Assembly (NCBI GenBank): GCA_046328715.1
Contig: JAXLWB010000010.1
Span: 173,056 to 237,055, forward strand
Source of the DNA: JAXLWB01 sp046328715
GTDB taxonomy: Bacteria > Chloroflexota > Anaerolineae > Caldilineales > Caldilineaceae
DNA: 64,000 nt
Direction: 5' to 3'
Shown: positions 9,135-18,935 of the stretch, piece by piece
How positions within the stretch are numbered: the stretch's first letter is position 1
Layout of the letters: each line of letters opens with the position of its first letter
The notes under the pieces: model-generated
Database searches by the model: none
Told to the model about the DNA's origin: nothing
What the model saw: only the letters and a program-made list of their open reading frames with translations
Position numbers and translations under genes: made by a program

Positions 9135-10697
9135 CTATCGACCTGTACCGGAAAGAAAAGCAACGTCGTCGATCCATAACTCACTACTCAGCGAGGTGTC
9201 AGTTTCGCCTCGCAGCGCGATTTCGATGGTTTGGCCGGCGTAGCTGGAGAGATCAACGGTACGCTGTTGCCAAGTCTGTTGCTGCTTGCTGGTGCATAGC
9301 TCAATGCTGTCGAGCACCGTGTTTCGATTAACGACCACCCCGCCGAAATCATAGCCACAATCATCGCCAGAGTGAGACTGGTACCAATAGGTCAGGATGG
9401 TTACGCCGCTCGGAATCGTGACCCGTTGTGCCACATAGGCGACCTCGTTGTCTACCCCGAGTAGATGTACTGCTTGTGTTCCGCTGTGCGGTGTAACGCC
9501 GATATTATCGGAGCGAATTAACGTTTGGTTGTGGACCGAAGACTCTCTCCAGCCACTCTGCCCCTGCTCAAAGTCCCCATTGGTTAAATTCAAGATCTCT
9601 ACAGTTGCCGTCGGCGTTGGTGTATCCACTATATTCTGCCGCCTGATGATCGGCAGATAGACCGACTTGCGATTGGGAGATACATCCGTGGGCAACGGTG
9701 TAGTGGAGGCAGTAGGCGTATCGGTGGCTGAAGGCGTGTTGGTTGGCGTTGGGGTATCGCTTGCTGTGGGTGTAGAGCTCTCGGTTGCGGTAAAGGTTGG
9801 CACAGGGGTATTTAATGTCGGAATCTGCTCGCTGATCCAGGCTGCATATTTTGAAAGGTTCGTATAGATTCCATAGTACTTGGGCTCGGCGCAGCCTGTA
9901 CCCCAACTGACAATCCCAATCTGCTTCCAAAGTTGTGTAGAGCCGTCAAAAGTCATCAACGGACCACCGCTGTCTCCTTGACAAGAATCCTTGCCCCCTT
10001 CGATCAGACCTGCACAGAGCATATTCACCGTAACTTCACCATTGATCAATCCGTATGAATCCCAACAGGCTTCGAGCGGTACAATAGGAACGGACACCTG
10101 GCGCAACACATCTGGGAAGGCGCTGTTGTTGTTGGGGATTGTCAGCCCCCAACCAATCACAGTGCTCATGCGACCTTCGCTCAGAAGATCGTTGCGGTCA
10201 GCCGCAATCAGATCAATGGTGTTGGCTGGATTGGCGGGCGTCACTAGCTCAAACAGGGCGAGATCATTGTCCTGCGTAGCGCTGACGTAGCCAGGGTGAC
10301 GGATAATCCGTTTGACATTAATCCGTTGACCTTCTACATCGGTTAGCCTGTAATCACCCACAATCACGAACACTTCACTGGGCAGCATCTCTCGTTCACT
10401 TGAGTTTGGCGAGTCTTGCGTGTAGGTACAATGGGCCGCGGTGAGGACATATTGGGCATGAATCAATGAACCACCACAAAATTGCCCGTCGAAAGCAGAA
10501 CTGCCGGTATGGACGAGCGCAACCATCCACGGCCAGGCACCGGGAGCTGCTTCAGTTCCGCCAACAATCGCAGGCTCATCTGTGTTGTCAACGGTGGACT
10601 GCATTTGTGAAGCCGCAAAAGCGGCTGATGCGATCAGGCTAAGGCCTACAAAGATAAGTAGAATCGCTGTAAACGAGATTTTCTTGTATAGTTTCAA
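9135..10697 (-). CDS. Secreted trypsin-like serine protease with C-terminal jelly-roll domain
   Basis: This is a secreted S1-family protease of 520 residues. A signal peptide (basic KLYKK, hydrophobic core, AFAAS) is followed by the propeptide junction IVGGTEAAPGAWPWM. The catalytic triad is present as LTAAHC, DNDLALFEL and GDSGGPL. After the protease domain comes a Thr/Pro-rich linker with the motif VYLPIIRR, then a ~150-residue domain (NGDFEQGQSGWRES ... ELWIDDVAFL) resembling carbohydrate-binding jelly rolls. The TTG at 10697 was chosen because AGAGGTG sits 6 bases before it; a GTG at 10706 is the alternative but its ribosome site would be adjacent. It is transcribed divergently from the subtilisin-like gene. 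Confidence 0.87.
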   Translation of the reverse strand: MKLYKKISFTAILLIFVGLSLIASAAFAASQMQSTVDNTDEPAIVGGTEAAPGAWPWMVALVHTGSSAFDGQFCGGSLIHAQYVLTAAHCTYTQDSPNSSEREMLPSEVFVIVGDYRLTDVEGQRINVKRIIRHPGYVSATQDNDLALFELVTPANPANTIDLIAADRNDLLSEGRMSTVIGWGLTIPNNNSAFPDVLRQVSVPIVPLEACWDSYGLINGEVTVNMLCAGLIEGGKDSCQGDSGGPLMTFDGSTQLWKQIGIVSWGTGCAEPKYYGIYTNLSKYAAWISEQIPTLNTPVPTFTATESSTPTASDTPTPTNTPSATDTPTASTTPLPTDVSPNRKSVYLPIIRRQNIVDTPTPTATVEILNLTNGDFEQGQSGWRESSVHNQTLIRSDNIGVTPHSGTQAVHLLGVDNEVAYVAQRVTIPSGVTILTYWYQSHSGDDCGYDFGGVVVNRNTVLDSIELCTSKQQQTWQQRTVDLSSYAGQTIEIALRGETDTSLSSELWIDDVAFLSGTGR

Positions 10698-11032
10698 AGT
10701 GAACACCTCTTGCTATATGGTGATTATCAATAGGTTTTGAATGCGGTGGTGAATCCGAATAAGAGATTCGAACTGCAAAATCGCCCAATTGGCAACAGTA
10801 TAAGAATCATTAGGCTCTCACTCAACACTCATATAACGGATTGCCGTCAATTACCTACCGTACGTTCTACAGATGATTGACGGGATTTGTTCATGTAGCG
10901 TTGGAAACAAGTTAATATAAGTCATATTTACATTTTTGTAAATATGACTTATACTTAGAACTAATGGAATTATTAAGGTACATGGCTTAGTTACTCTAAT
11001 GTCTGAATTTAGTCTTGATAAGGAGACACAAG
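10698..11032. other. Divergent regulatory gap between two protease genes
   Basis: This 335-base gap holds no gene. Its central feature is the palindromic two-way promoter at 10914-10955. The ribosome site for the plus gene is AAGGAG at 11020-11025. Confidence 0.6.
10914..10955. promoter_or_regulatory. Bidirectional promoter embedded in a 16-bp palindrome
   Basis: Arms 10916-10931 and 10938-10953 are perfectly complementary over 16 bases, with a 6-base loop. Plus strand: TTTACA (10927-10932), 17-base spacer, TATACT (10950-10955). Minus strand: TTTACA (10942-10937), 17-base spacer, TATATT (10919-10914). Each box matches the sigma-70 consensus at five of six bases. The promoters overlap and face opposite ways, toward the subtilisin-like and trypsin-like genes. 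Predicted leaders are about 70 bases (plus) and 210 bases (minus). The palindrome itself could also bind a dimeric regulator. Confidence 0.6.
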
Positions 11033-14000
11033 ATGTCACGTTCGAAGCTGAACACAATTCTGACTTTTACATTACTTTTAACCTTATTCATCTCTCCCTT
11101 GGCTTCTGCGCAGGCGCTCAACGCGTCAGGTGCAACCGCTCAGAATTCCCCATCCCAAGTGACGAGTTCGCCACGGCTGATTGTCGAGCTGGATTCACCG
11201 CCGCTGGCTGCGGTTTTCTCAAGTGAACTGAGTGCAGCCAGTGTGAATGGAAAGTTGGATGTCAATTCGACTGCCGCCCAGCAATACATCAACCAATTGC
11301 AAGCTGAGCAGGCAGTATTCGTGAGCAACATGCAGGCAGTCATGGCCGATGCAACCGTGGCTGACTTTCTCAACGAAACCGGAGCGGCTGAACAAGCTGC
11401 GTATCAAGTAGCCTTCAATGGCCTTTCGATCAATCCCGGCAGCACTAACCAGGCGCTGGCCATGCGCAAACTTTCCATGCTGCCTGGTGTCAAGCATGTC
11501 TACGTCGATCAGATGTATCAAACCAATCTCTATACTAGCACCTCTTTGATCAATGCGCCGACCCTTTGGAACACAGTTGGCGGGCGCACCAACAGCGGTG
11601 CAGGAATCAAAATCGCTTCGATCGACGGCGGCGTTCACCACCAGGCCCCGATGATGGATGGCACTGGATACAGCTATCCAGCAGGTTATGGTCCGAATGG
11701 TTTAGGACTCACTTCCAACAACAACGGTAAGATCATCGTTTCGCGTGCCTATTTCCGTCCTTGGGATCCTCCTGCGACGGGAGATGGAAACCCATGGCCA
11801 GGCACAAACGGCACCTCTCACGGTATGCACACCTCTTCTACCGCAGCAGGTGGCATTGTCACTGCCACTACCAATGGCTTTAATGTTGGGCAGATGAGCG
11901 GTGTTGCCCCGAAGGCGTATGTCATGAGCTACCGCGTCTTCTATTACAGCGTGAATGGCATTGGCAGTTTTTATGCTACGGAAGGGCTGGCTGCTATCGA
12001 AGACATGGTAAGAGACGGTGCTGATGTGGTCAACAACTCTTGGGGTGGCGGACCTACCAGCAGCGGTGGCCCCTTTGACCCGATTGATGCCGCTTTGCAG
12101 AATGCAGTGAAGGCAGGCGTCTTTGTCTCCATGTCCAATGGCAATGCCGGGCCTAATAAAGGCACCTCGGATCACCCTTCGTCTGACTATATCAATGTGG
12201 CCGCTAGTACAACGGGTGGCACCATTGCTGCAGGTCGTTTGAGCGTGCCCAATGCAAACCCCAATTTACAATCGATTGCCTATTCCGAGGCTGCGTTCGG
12301 TGCTGTGATTCCTCCTGCTCAGACAATCGATCTCGCTTACCTGCCAGCGGGTGTCGTGGATGTGAACAATGTTGAAGGTTGTAATCCCTGGCCAGCCAAT
12401 ACATTTAGTGGCAAGATAGCGCTGATTCGTCGTGGTAATTGTGACTTCAGCCGAAAGACATTTCATGCACAATCTGCTGGCGCTGCAATGGTAATTATCT
12501 ATAACCATAGCGAGGGTGGAGACGCACTCATCTCGATGAGCGCAGGTGAATTTGCCAGTCAGGTCACGATTTCCGCGGTCTTCATTGGCAATACGAACGG
12601 CGAGGCGATGGTGAATTATTATAATAGTGATGGTGCGGCGAAGGCCATTGCTCGGATGGATACGACTGGCTATCAAGCGGGAAACAAGCCTGACCGGATT
12701 GCCGATTTTAGCAGCCGTGGTCCTGGCGTGGGTGGCACACTCAAGCCAGATATCGCAGCGCCAGGTGTAAACATCTTGGCGCAGGGCTATACTCCCAATA
12801 CCACTGGCGAAGCGCGCCACTTGGGCTATGGTCAGTCGTCAGGTACATCCATGGCATCACCCCATGTGGCAGGTTCAGCCGCTCTGCTCCAACAACTCCA
12901 TCCTGATTGGTCCCCTGCTTGGATTAAGTCGGCGTTAATGTCTACTGCGAAGTATCGAGACATCTATCTCAGTAACGGGGTCGCCCCGGCGCAACCTCTG
13001 GACATGGGCTCTGGCCGTCTTAATCTCGCCAAGGCAGGCGATCCAGGCGTCATCTTGGAGCCACCAAGCCTGAGTTTTGGATTCGTCTATACGGGGACAC
13101 AACAAACCATCAATGTTACTGTCACCAGCGTGGCGAGTGCTACCGAGACCTATAATCTCAGCACGCTTTACACGGGCGGCGGCTTTACCAATACAACTGC
13201 ACTTCCCGGATTCAGCATCAACCCACCCTCACTGACCCTCAATCCTGGGCAGGTAAAGAGTTTCCAAGTCACATTCAACTCTGCAAACAGCCGTGGAATT
13301 GGAGACAATCAGGGCTATGTTCTTCTAGATGGCACACAGCACAAGGCGCACATGGCTGCTTGGGCACGTGTCGTACCTAGCACGCCGTTGGCAGATGTCT
13401 TGATCATTGACAATGACTTTAGTGACTACGACTATTTACTCAACTTGCGACTGGATGATTACATCGATTACTACACTAAGACGCTCACAGATTTGGGCTA
13501 CACCTACACGGTGCTCAACTACGACTTTGAAGGTTTGCCCGATGCTGCAACCCTCGCCGGCTATCGTGCGATTCTCTACTACACCGGAGACAATTTTGAT
13601 GTTCGTGCTGGGCTAATCGCTGCTGATCAAGACAAACTGGTGGAATACTTGAGTGGTGGCGGTTCGCTGATCTCAATGGGACAGGATTTGGCTGCAACCT
13701 TGAATGCTGACGCTACGGACTCAGGGGATGCACCCTTCCTGTATAGCTATAATCTTAGCGCCAACTGGATCACAGATAGTGTTTCGAATGATGAGACACC
13801 GTTGCAGATCATTCAACCTATCAACTCAGCGTCTCAGCAGCTACAAGATGTTCGAGTTGACTTGACCAAGTCGAGCAAATACTTTGCTTCCGGTGATCTA
13901 CAAGGCAGCAATGAACGTCCAATTTCCGTAACGACTGGCACAACGGGTGGCTTTTCCATCCACCACAATCAGGATCTGCACCGCACAGAGTTTTTCGTTG

Positions 14001-14935
14001 TGATTATTCCAACCGATACTGTGCCGATCACAGTGACTGGGGCTCACATTCATGTAGGCGATGCTAACAGTGCTGGCCCTGTTGTAAGAGATCTCTTTGC
14101 CACCGCTGGCTTTACGCAACCTGTCTTCGTATCGGATAGTCTTGTCCTTCAAGGGATCGTAACACCGCCCTTGAGTGATGCCGAAGCGGCGCAACTGTTG
14201 AATGGGGAGTTCTACATCAATGTTCATACCACTGCCAACCCAGGTGGTGAAATTCGTGATCAAATCCAGCCAAACGTTTTGCTCAACGAAGCCTATGTGG
14301 ATGAAATTGACAATCATTACCACGATGGATCTGAAGATCCGAATGGTATTGAAGGTTTTCAAGGTACGCCATTGCTCTTCTACCCAGGTCCATCGAATAT
14401 CTACAGTGGTACTGTCGCAATGGGCTACCGCCAGCAGCCTTCGTTGGAAAACCCTGGCATCAGCTACTCTGGTCGAAGCGTCTACGCCACCTTTGGCCTG
14501 GAAGGCGTCAGCGAGTCATTCAACAGCAGTGCCTCCATCACCCCAACCTCACGAAGCGAGTTGTTAGGAAACTTCTTGGATTGGGTGTGGGCACAGCCGC
14601 CGACCAGTGTCAACGTGACCGACACGGCGGACAGTGGCTTGAGCTACACCTTCTCAGCTCAACCCGTCTATGGCCTGCAACAGACACGAAGCGAAGCAAC
14701 CTTCAACCCAACTGTCGCCCAGGTCCGTTGGGATTTCGGCGATGGCACTGCCTATACGACGACTGCGGGCAACCAAGTCAACCATACATATCAATGCAGC
14801 TTTAATAATGTCCATACAGTTCGGGCTGAACTCACCGATAACTATGGCACAGTGGCAATCGGCAGCCAGACGCTGGATCTCAGCAGCAGTTGTGCGGGGA
14901 CCAAATCGCTCTTCCTGCCCTTGATCAGCAGGTAA
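11033..14935 (+). CDS. Secreted subtilisin-like protease with PA, CHRD and PKD domains
   Basis: A 1300-residue secreted S8 peptidase. The signal peptide is residues 1-~25 (SKLNTILTFTLLLTLF...SAQA), followed by an inhibitor I9-like propeptide to ~160. Catalytic motifs are IASIDGGV (Asp; DGG in place of the usual DTG), HGMHTSSTAAG (His) and GTSMASPHVAG (Ser), with the oxyanion Asn in MSNGNAGP. A protease-associated domain (GKIALIRRGNCDFS) is inserted before the Ser. Downstream are an Fn3-like region, a flavodoxin-like stretch (VLIIDNDFSDYDYLL), a CHRD domain (GAHIHVGDANSAGPVV ... GEIRDQI) and a PKD domain (VRWDFGDGTAY). The C-terminus is KSLFLPLISR. ATG 11033 follows AAGGAG by 7 bases; an in-frame TTG at 11015 lies upstream of that site. 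Likely role: extracellular protein degradation. Confidence 0.9.
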   Translation: MSRSKLNTILTFTLLLTLFISPLASAQALNASGATAQNSPSQVTSSPRLIVELDSPPLAAVFSSELSAASVNGKLDVNSTAAQQYINQLQAEQAVFVSNMQAVMADATVADFLNETGAAEQAAYQVAFNGLSINPGSTNQALAMRKLSMLPGVKHVYVDQMYQTNLYTSTSLINAPTLWNTVGGRTNSGAGIKIASIDGGVHHQAPMMDGTGYSYPAGYGPNGLGLTSNNNGKIIVSRAYFRPWDPPATGDGNPWPGTNGTSHGMHTSSTAAGGIVTATTNGFNVGQMSGVAPKAYVMSYRVFYYSVNGIGSFYATEGLAAIEDMVRDGADVVNNSWGGGPTSSGGPFDPIDAALQNAVKAGVFVSMSNGNAGPNKGTSDHPSSDYINVAASTTGGTIAAGRLSVPNANPNLQSIAYSEAAFGAVIPPAQTIDLAYLPAGVVDVNNVEGCNPWPANTFSGKIALIRRGNCDFSRKTFHAQSAGAAMVIIYNHSEGGDALISMSAGEFASQVTISAVFIGNTNGEAMVNYYNSDGAAKAIARMDTTGYQAGNKPDRIADFSSRGPGVGGTLKPDIAAPGVNILAQGYTPNTTGEARHLGYGQSSGTSMASPHVAGSAALLQQLHPDWSPAWIKSALMSTAKYRDIYLSNGVAPAQPLDMGSGRLNLAKAGDPGVILEPPSLSFGFVYTGTQQTINVTVTSVASATETYNLSTLYTGGGFTNTTALPGFSINPPSLTLNPGQVKSFQVTFNSANSRGIGDNQGYVLLDGTQHKAHMAAWARVVPSTPLADVLIIDNDFSDYDYLLNLRLDDYIDYYTKTLTDLGYTYTVLNYDFEGLPDAATLAGYRAILYYTGDNFDVRAGLIAADQDKLVEYLSGGGSLISMGQDLAATLNADATDSGDAPFLYSYNLSANWITDSVSNDETPLQIIQPINSASQQLQDVRVDLTKSSKYFASGDLQGSNERPISVTTGTTGGFSIHHNQDLHRTEFFVVIIPTDTVPITVTGAHIHVGDANSAGPVVRDLFATAGFTQPVFVSDSLVLQGIVTPPLSDAEAAQLLNGEFYINVHTTANPGGEIRDQIQPNVLLNEAYVDEIDNHYHDGSEDPNGIEGFQGTPLLFYPGPSNIYSGTVAMGYRQQPSLENPGISYSGRSVYATFGLEGVSESFNSSASITPTSRSELLGNFLDWVWAQPPTSVNVTDTADSGLSYTFSAQPVYGLQQTRSEATFNPTVAQVRWDFGDGTAYTTTAGNQVNHTYQCSFNNVHTVRAELTDNYGTVAIGSQTLDLSSSCAGTKSLFLPLISR

Positions 14936-14962
14936 AGGGAATACAGTAAGATAGTCGGAAAG

Positions 14963-14994
14963 GAGGAGCACCAACGAGGTGCTCCTCTTTGTTT
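14963..14994 (+). terminator. Rho-independent terminator of the subtilisin-like gene
   Basis: A 10-bp stem (14963-14972, GAGGAGCACC, with 14978-14987) and a 5-base loop are followed by a short T-rich tract, 28 bases after the stop codon. Confidence 0.75.
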
Positions 14995-15082
14995 ATGGGC
15001 TATATTTCTGTTTCAATCATTGATGAGCGCAGGATATTCCTGAGAATCATGTATAATTGAACTCACTTGCCTGCTATTCCCC

Positions 15083-15088
15083 TATAAT
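15083..15088 (+). promoter_or_regulatory. -10 box (TATAAT) close to the GH5 start
   Basis: A perfect TATAAT ends 9 bases before the ATG at 15098, so transcription would begin about 2-3 bases before the start codon. This suggests a leaderless or nearly leaderless message. No convincing -35 box at standard spacing was seen. Confidence 0.45.
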
Positions 15089-15097
15089 ACTGAACCT

Positions 15098-16132
15098 ATG
15101 CGCAACTTACTTCTCATTCTATCCGTGATCGTGCCTCTTTTTACCGCCTGTGTGCCCATTCAATCACAGCCTGCTAAACAAGCCCCAATACCTACGGCTG
15201 ATATCTTTGCTGTCAATCAGCAATTGGGCCGTGGCGTCAACTTGGGCAATGCGCTGGAATCTCCCAACTACGAAGGCGAATGGGGATTGCGACTCATCGA
15301 GTCCTATTTCACATTGATTGCCGATGCTGGCTTTGACCATGTCCGTGTGCCAATTCGCTGGTCTACCCATGCCGAAGCCGACGCTCCTTTCCAGATCGAC
15401 AAGACCTTTTTCGAGCGGATAGACTGGGTAATTGCCCAAGCCAAGGCCAATCGGTTGTTTGTTGTCATTAACATGCATCATTACGAAGAGATGATGAGTG
15501 ACCCGATAGGCCATACCGAACGCTTTTTAGCCCTGTGGCGGCAGATTGCTGAACGCTATAAAGATGAGCCGGCTAGTGTAATCTTTGAATTGCTCAATGA
15601 ACCGAATGGGACGTTGAACGCAAATGAATGGAATAAAATCCTTCCACAGGCCATTGCTGCAGTCCGTGAAAGTAATCCAACCCGCGCCATCATCGTCGGT
15701 CCTGTTCAGTGGAACAGCATTGGTTATCTGTACACGTTGCAACTACCCAAAGATCCGAATTTGATCGTTACCTTTCATTACTACGAGCCTTTCCAATTCA
15801 CCCACCAGGGTGCCGAGTGGGTCAACGGTGCCAATGCCTGGATGGGAATCACCTGGAGCGGCAGTGAGGCAGAACAAGCGGCTATCATCTCTGCCTTTGA
15901 CACTGCCGCAAAATGGGCGGCAAAAAATAAGCGCCCACTCTACATGGGTGAATTTGGTGCCTATAGCAAGGCCGATATGGCTTCACGTGCCCGGTGGACT
16001 GCATTTCTGGCTAAATCGGCACAGGAACGCAATATCTCCTTTAGTTACTGGGAATTTGGTGCTGGTTTTGGAGTCTATGACCGCACCGCCAATCGCTGGA
16101 ACGAAGAGTTGTTACAGGCGTTACTCCAATAA
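15098..16132 (+). CDS. Glycoside hydrolase family 5 lipoprotein (copy 1)
   Basis: A 344-residue GH5 (cellulase-type) enzyme expected to hydrolyse beta-1,4-glucan or related polysaccharide at the cell surface. A lipoprotein signal (IVPLFTACVPIQ) gives a lipid-anchored Cys near residue 18. Family motifs are GRGVNLGNALE, HVRVPIRWSTHA, IFELLNEPNG with the acid/base Glu, VTFHYYEPFQFTHQG, and YMGEFGAYS with the nucleophile Glu. The barrel is complete and no binding module is attached. It is followed 16 bases later by a paralogue of the same length, then by an oligosaccharide-type transporter. Exact substrate (cellulose, beta-glucan, mannan) is not readable. Confidence 0.88.
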   Translation: MRNLLLILSVIVPLFTACVPIQSQPAKQAPIPTADIFAVNQQLGRGVNLGNALESPNYEGEWGLRLIESYFTLIADAGFDHVRVPIRWSTHAEADAPFQIDKTFFERIDWVIAQAKANRLFVVINMHHYEEMMSDPIGHTERFLALWRQIAERYKDEPASVIFELLNEPNGTLNANEWNKILPQAIAAVRESNPTRAIIVGPVQWNSIGYLYTLQLPKDPNLIVTFHYYEPFQFTHQGAEWVNGANAWMGITWSGSEAEQAAIISAFDTAAKWAAKNKRPLYMGEFGAYSKADMASRARWTAFLAKSAQERNISFSYWEFGAGFGVYDRTANRWNEELLQALLQ

Positions 16133-16148
16133 CCAGATAGGTGCAATT

Positions 16149-17183
16149 GTGCGTTGTCATCGACTTTTTACGCTGTTTCTGTTGCTGATTCTCCTCGCTG
16201 CTTGTAATACCTATTGGCCTAGCCATCCAACACCGAGCCCTTCGACTGCTCCTATTTTTGTGCTCAATCGCAAATTGGGCCATGGACTGAACCTCGGCGA
16301 CGCTCTCGATGCACCCTCCGAAGGCGAGTGGGGGCTTGCCTTGGAGGAGGAATACTTCAAGCTGATTGCAGACGCAGGCTTCGATCACATCCGTGTGCCC
16401 ATTCGCTGGACTGCCCATGCCGCCGACACCCCTCCTTACACAATTGATGAGACCTTCTTTGAACGCATTGACTGGGTTTTAGAAAACGCCAAGGCCAACG
16501 GATTGGCCGTCGTCATCAACCATCATCACTACGACCAAGTGATGAGCGATCCGGTGGGACAGCACGATAAGTTTGTCTCGATGTGGCAGCAGATTGCCAC
16601 TCGTTACCGCGATCAACCGGATAGTGTGATCTTCGAACTGCTCAATGAGGCTAGCGGCGAGTTGACGATGAACAAGTGGAATGATCTTGCTGCGGAACTG
16701 ATCGCTGTGATTCGAAAAAATAATCCCACCCGCGCAATCATCATTGGCTCAATTGATTATAATAAGCTACATACTCTACCGCTTCTCAAGTTGCCCGATG
16801 ATCCAAATCTGATTGTCACCTTCCATTATTACGAGCCATTTTCCTTCACAACGCAAGGGGCAGACTGGCTAGAAGGGGCGGATTCCTGGCTGGGCACGAC
16901 TTGGACAGGTACAGTCATGCAGCGAAGGTCGATTGAGCGTGATTTTGATCAGGTAGCAACCTGGGCCAGGGCAAACAATCGACCGATCTACCTGGGCGAG
17001 TTTGGTGCCATCCGCAAAGCCGACGACGAATCACGCATCCGCTGGACACGGGCTGTGACCGAAAGCGCCAGCAAACGGGATTTCAGCCTGGCTTATTGGG
17101 AATTTGCCTCGGAATTTGGCCTTTATGATCGTGAGCGCAACGAGTGGAATCAGGGATTGCTGGATGCGGCTTTAGGGAAATAG
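16149..17183 (+). CDS. Glycoside hydrolase family 5 lipoprotein (copy 2)
   Basis: A tandem paralogue of the preceding gene with the same length (344 residues) and collinear motifs: GHGLNLGDALD, HIRVPIRWTAHA, FELLNEASG, VTFHYYEPFSFTTQG and YLGEFGAIR. Both catalytic glutamates are kept; the acid/base motif reads NEAS rather than NEPN. GTG at 16149 was chosen because it gives a clean lipoprotein signal (FLLLILLAACNTYW) directly downstream of copy 1. The same frame is open further left, but that part overlaps copy 1 and is not family-like. The pair looks like a tandem duplication. Confidence 0.85.
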   Translation: MRCHRLFTLFLLLILLAACNTYWPSHPTPSPSTAPIFVLNRKLGHGLNLGDALDAPSEGEWGLALEEEYFKLIADAGFDHIRVPIRWTAHAADTPPYTIDETFFERIDWVLENAKANGLAVVINHHHYDQVMSDPVGQHDKFVSMWQQIATRYRDQPDSVIFELLNEASGELTMNKWNDLAAELIAVIRKNNPTRAIIIGSIDYNKLHTLPLLKLPDDPNLIVTFHYYEPFSFTTQGADWLEGADSWLGTTWTGTVMQRRSIERDFDQVATWARANNRPIYLGEFGAIRKADDESRIRWTRAVTESASKRDFSLAYWEFASEFGLYDRERNEWNQGLLDAALGK

Positions 17184-17236
17184 TGAACTAAACCGGCGCG
17201 AATTTTCTATAACTCGCCAACTTTGCAAACCTAGGT

Positions 17237-17242
17237 TATAAT
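17237..17242 (+). promoter_or_regulatory. Putative -10 box for the transporter operon
   Basis: A perfect TATAAT lies in the 162-base gap upstream of the solute-binding protein gene, giving a leader of roughly 100 bases. GAGGAG at 17335-17340 precedes the ATG at 17346. No strong -35 box was recognised. Confidence 0.4.
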
Positions 17243-17345
17243 CCTGGCGAAACGCTTCCCACTTTCCGTAAAAACGGTTCAGATTTTCGTTCGTGAAGGT
17301 CACGAGCCAGTATTTCACCCATTTCACACTTATGAGGAGAGTAAT

Positions 17346-18932
17346 ATGAAGTTACGAACACACTGGAGGATTCTCAGCCTGTTGCTAACACTCACCATTT
17401 TGTTGGCAGGCTGTGTGGCTGCAGCACCGACAGGTGGCGCCCCGGCTGCAAGCGGCGATCAAGCAGCCGCTCCTGCCGCGGCGGAAGGACCAAGTGGTGT
17501 CCTCAAAATCGGGCTCACCACCGACATTGCGGCCATCGAGGTTCCATATTCCCCGGAGCGTCAGGCCGCTAATGCCTCATGGACCCTCTACGATCCGCTG
17601 GTTTTCCCCGAGGCCGATGGTACCTACTCCCCAGCCTTGGCTGAAAGTTGGGAAGCCAGCGAAGACGGCACCTCTTTCACCTTCAAATTGCGCCAGGATG
17701 TCAAATTTCACAATGGCGAACCCTTCAACGCCGACTCGGTCGTCTACTCGTGGCAAACTTATTCACAGCCCGAGGTGACCTACGCCAATGAATGGTCCTT
17801 TGCCAAGTCCGTTGAGAAGATCGACGACTACACCGTGAAAATTACTACAGAGACACCCAACGCACTCCTGCTTGCCCGCGTCTCTGGCTGGGGCATGATT
17901 CCGCCCAAAGCTCACGCTGAGATGGGCAAGGAGAAATTTGCGCAGTCACCCATTGGCACTGGCCCCTTCATGTTCAAAGAATGGGTGAAGGGCGATCATC
18001 TGACTGTGGTTGCCAATCCTAATTACTGGCGCAAGGGCTATCCGAAAGTTGCCGAGATCGATTTCCGCTTTATGCCTGAAGCCTCTACCCGTGTGGCTGC
18101 TGTACAAACTGGTGAAATTGATATTGCTCCCCGCCTCACTTCAGAAGACGCCGATACGTTGCGCAGTGTGGACACACTCAACGTCATTAACTATCCGGTG
18201 GATCGTGTCTACTATCTGGCCTTCAACAACGTCACCACGGGCAAGGACACACCGATTATGGATGTAAAGGTGCGTCAAGCGATCGGCCACGCCATCGATA
18301 TGGATACGATTATCCAATCCATCTTCAGCGGCTATGCCACCCGTGCTGTGGGTTTCCTCTCGCAAGGCAACCTTGGCTATCAGGAAGCCGAGCCACTGAA
18401 ATATGATGTGGATCAGGCCAAATCCTTACTCAAGGAAGCGGGCTACGAAAATGGTTTCGATATCGGCATGGCCTGCCCCGATGCTGGCTATCCTCGCATC
18501 AACGAAGTTTGTCAGGCCATCCAGGGCTATCTGAAAGATGTGGGCATCAACGCTGATCTCAACCTACAAGAAGCCAATGCCTATTGGGATGCGGAATCCA
18601 AGAAAGAATTGCCGCCACTCTTTGTCGATAGCTGGTCGGTGACGATCAACGAAGCCTATGGCCGTCTCGAAGGCGCACTGGGCAAAGATCAGACTTATGC
18701 CAACTGGGCTGATGAAAAGATCTTCGACTTGCTCAACCAGATCCTGACCACAGTCGATGTCGATGCGCGCGCCAAACTCTATGGTGATATGCAAACTTAT
18801 ATGCGCGAAAATCCGCCCTTTGTCTATCTCTATTTCCCGCAGGCTTTCGAAGGCGTCAACAAGCGCGTCCAGGGCTACGCCCCACGTGGCGCTGAGAATT
18901 ATTATCTGTGGGATGTTTCAGTCAGCGAATAA
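17346..18932 (+). CDS. ABC transporter family-5 solute-binding lipoprotein
   Basis: A 528-residue extracellular solute-binding protein of the peptide/nickel/oligosaccharide class (SBP_bac_5). The lipobox is ILLAGCVAA near residue 25, followed by an Ala/Pro/Gly-rich spacer. Typical class motifs are LAESWEASEDGTSFTFKLRQDVKFHNGEPF, split by normal family variation, and later PIGTGPFMFKEWVKGD and DVKVRQAIGHAIDM. It is first in a run with two permease genes. Members of this class import peptides, but in several thermophiles they import cello-oligosaccharides; two GH5 genes directly upstream favour the latter here (inference). Confidence 0.9.
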   Translation: MKLRTHWRILSLLLTLTILLAGCVAAAPTGGAPAASGDQAAAPAAAEGPSGVLKIGLTTDIAAIEVPYSPERQAANASWTLYDPLVFPEADGTYSPALAESWEASEDGTSFTFKLRQDVKFHNGEPFNADSVVYSWQTYSQPEVTYANEWSFAKSVEKIDDYTVKITTETPNALLLARVSGWGMIPPKAHAEMGKEKFAQSPIGTGPFMFKEWVKGDHLTVVANPNYWRKGYPKVAEIDFRFMPEASTRVAAVQTGEIDIAPRLTSEDADTLRSVDTLNVINYPVDRVYYLAFNNVTTGKDTPIMDVKVRQAIGHAIDMDTIIQSIFSGYATRAVGFLSQGNLGYQEAEPLKYDVDQAKSLLKEAGYENGFDIGMACPDAGYPRINEVCQAIQGYLKDVGINADLNLQEANAYWDAESKKELPPLFVDSWSVTINEAYGRLEGALGKDQTYANWADEKIFDLLNQILTTVDVDARAKLYGDMQTYMRENPPFVYLYFPQAFEGVNKRVQGYAPRGAENYYLWDVSVSE

Positions 18933-18935
18933 ATA

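Noticed and set aside
15810..16148. Upstream extension of the second GH5 gene
   Set aside because: The open frame overlaps the first GH5 gene and lacks family features; the GTG at 16149 gives a proper lipoprotein signal and the same length as copy 1.
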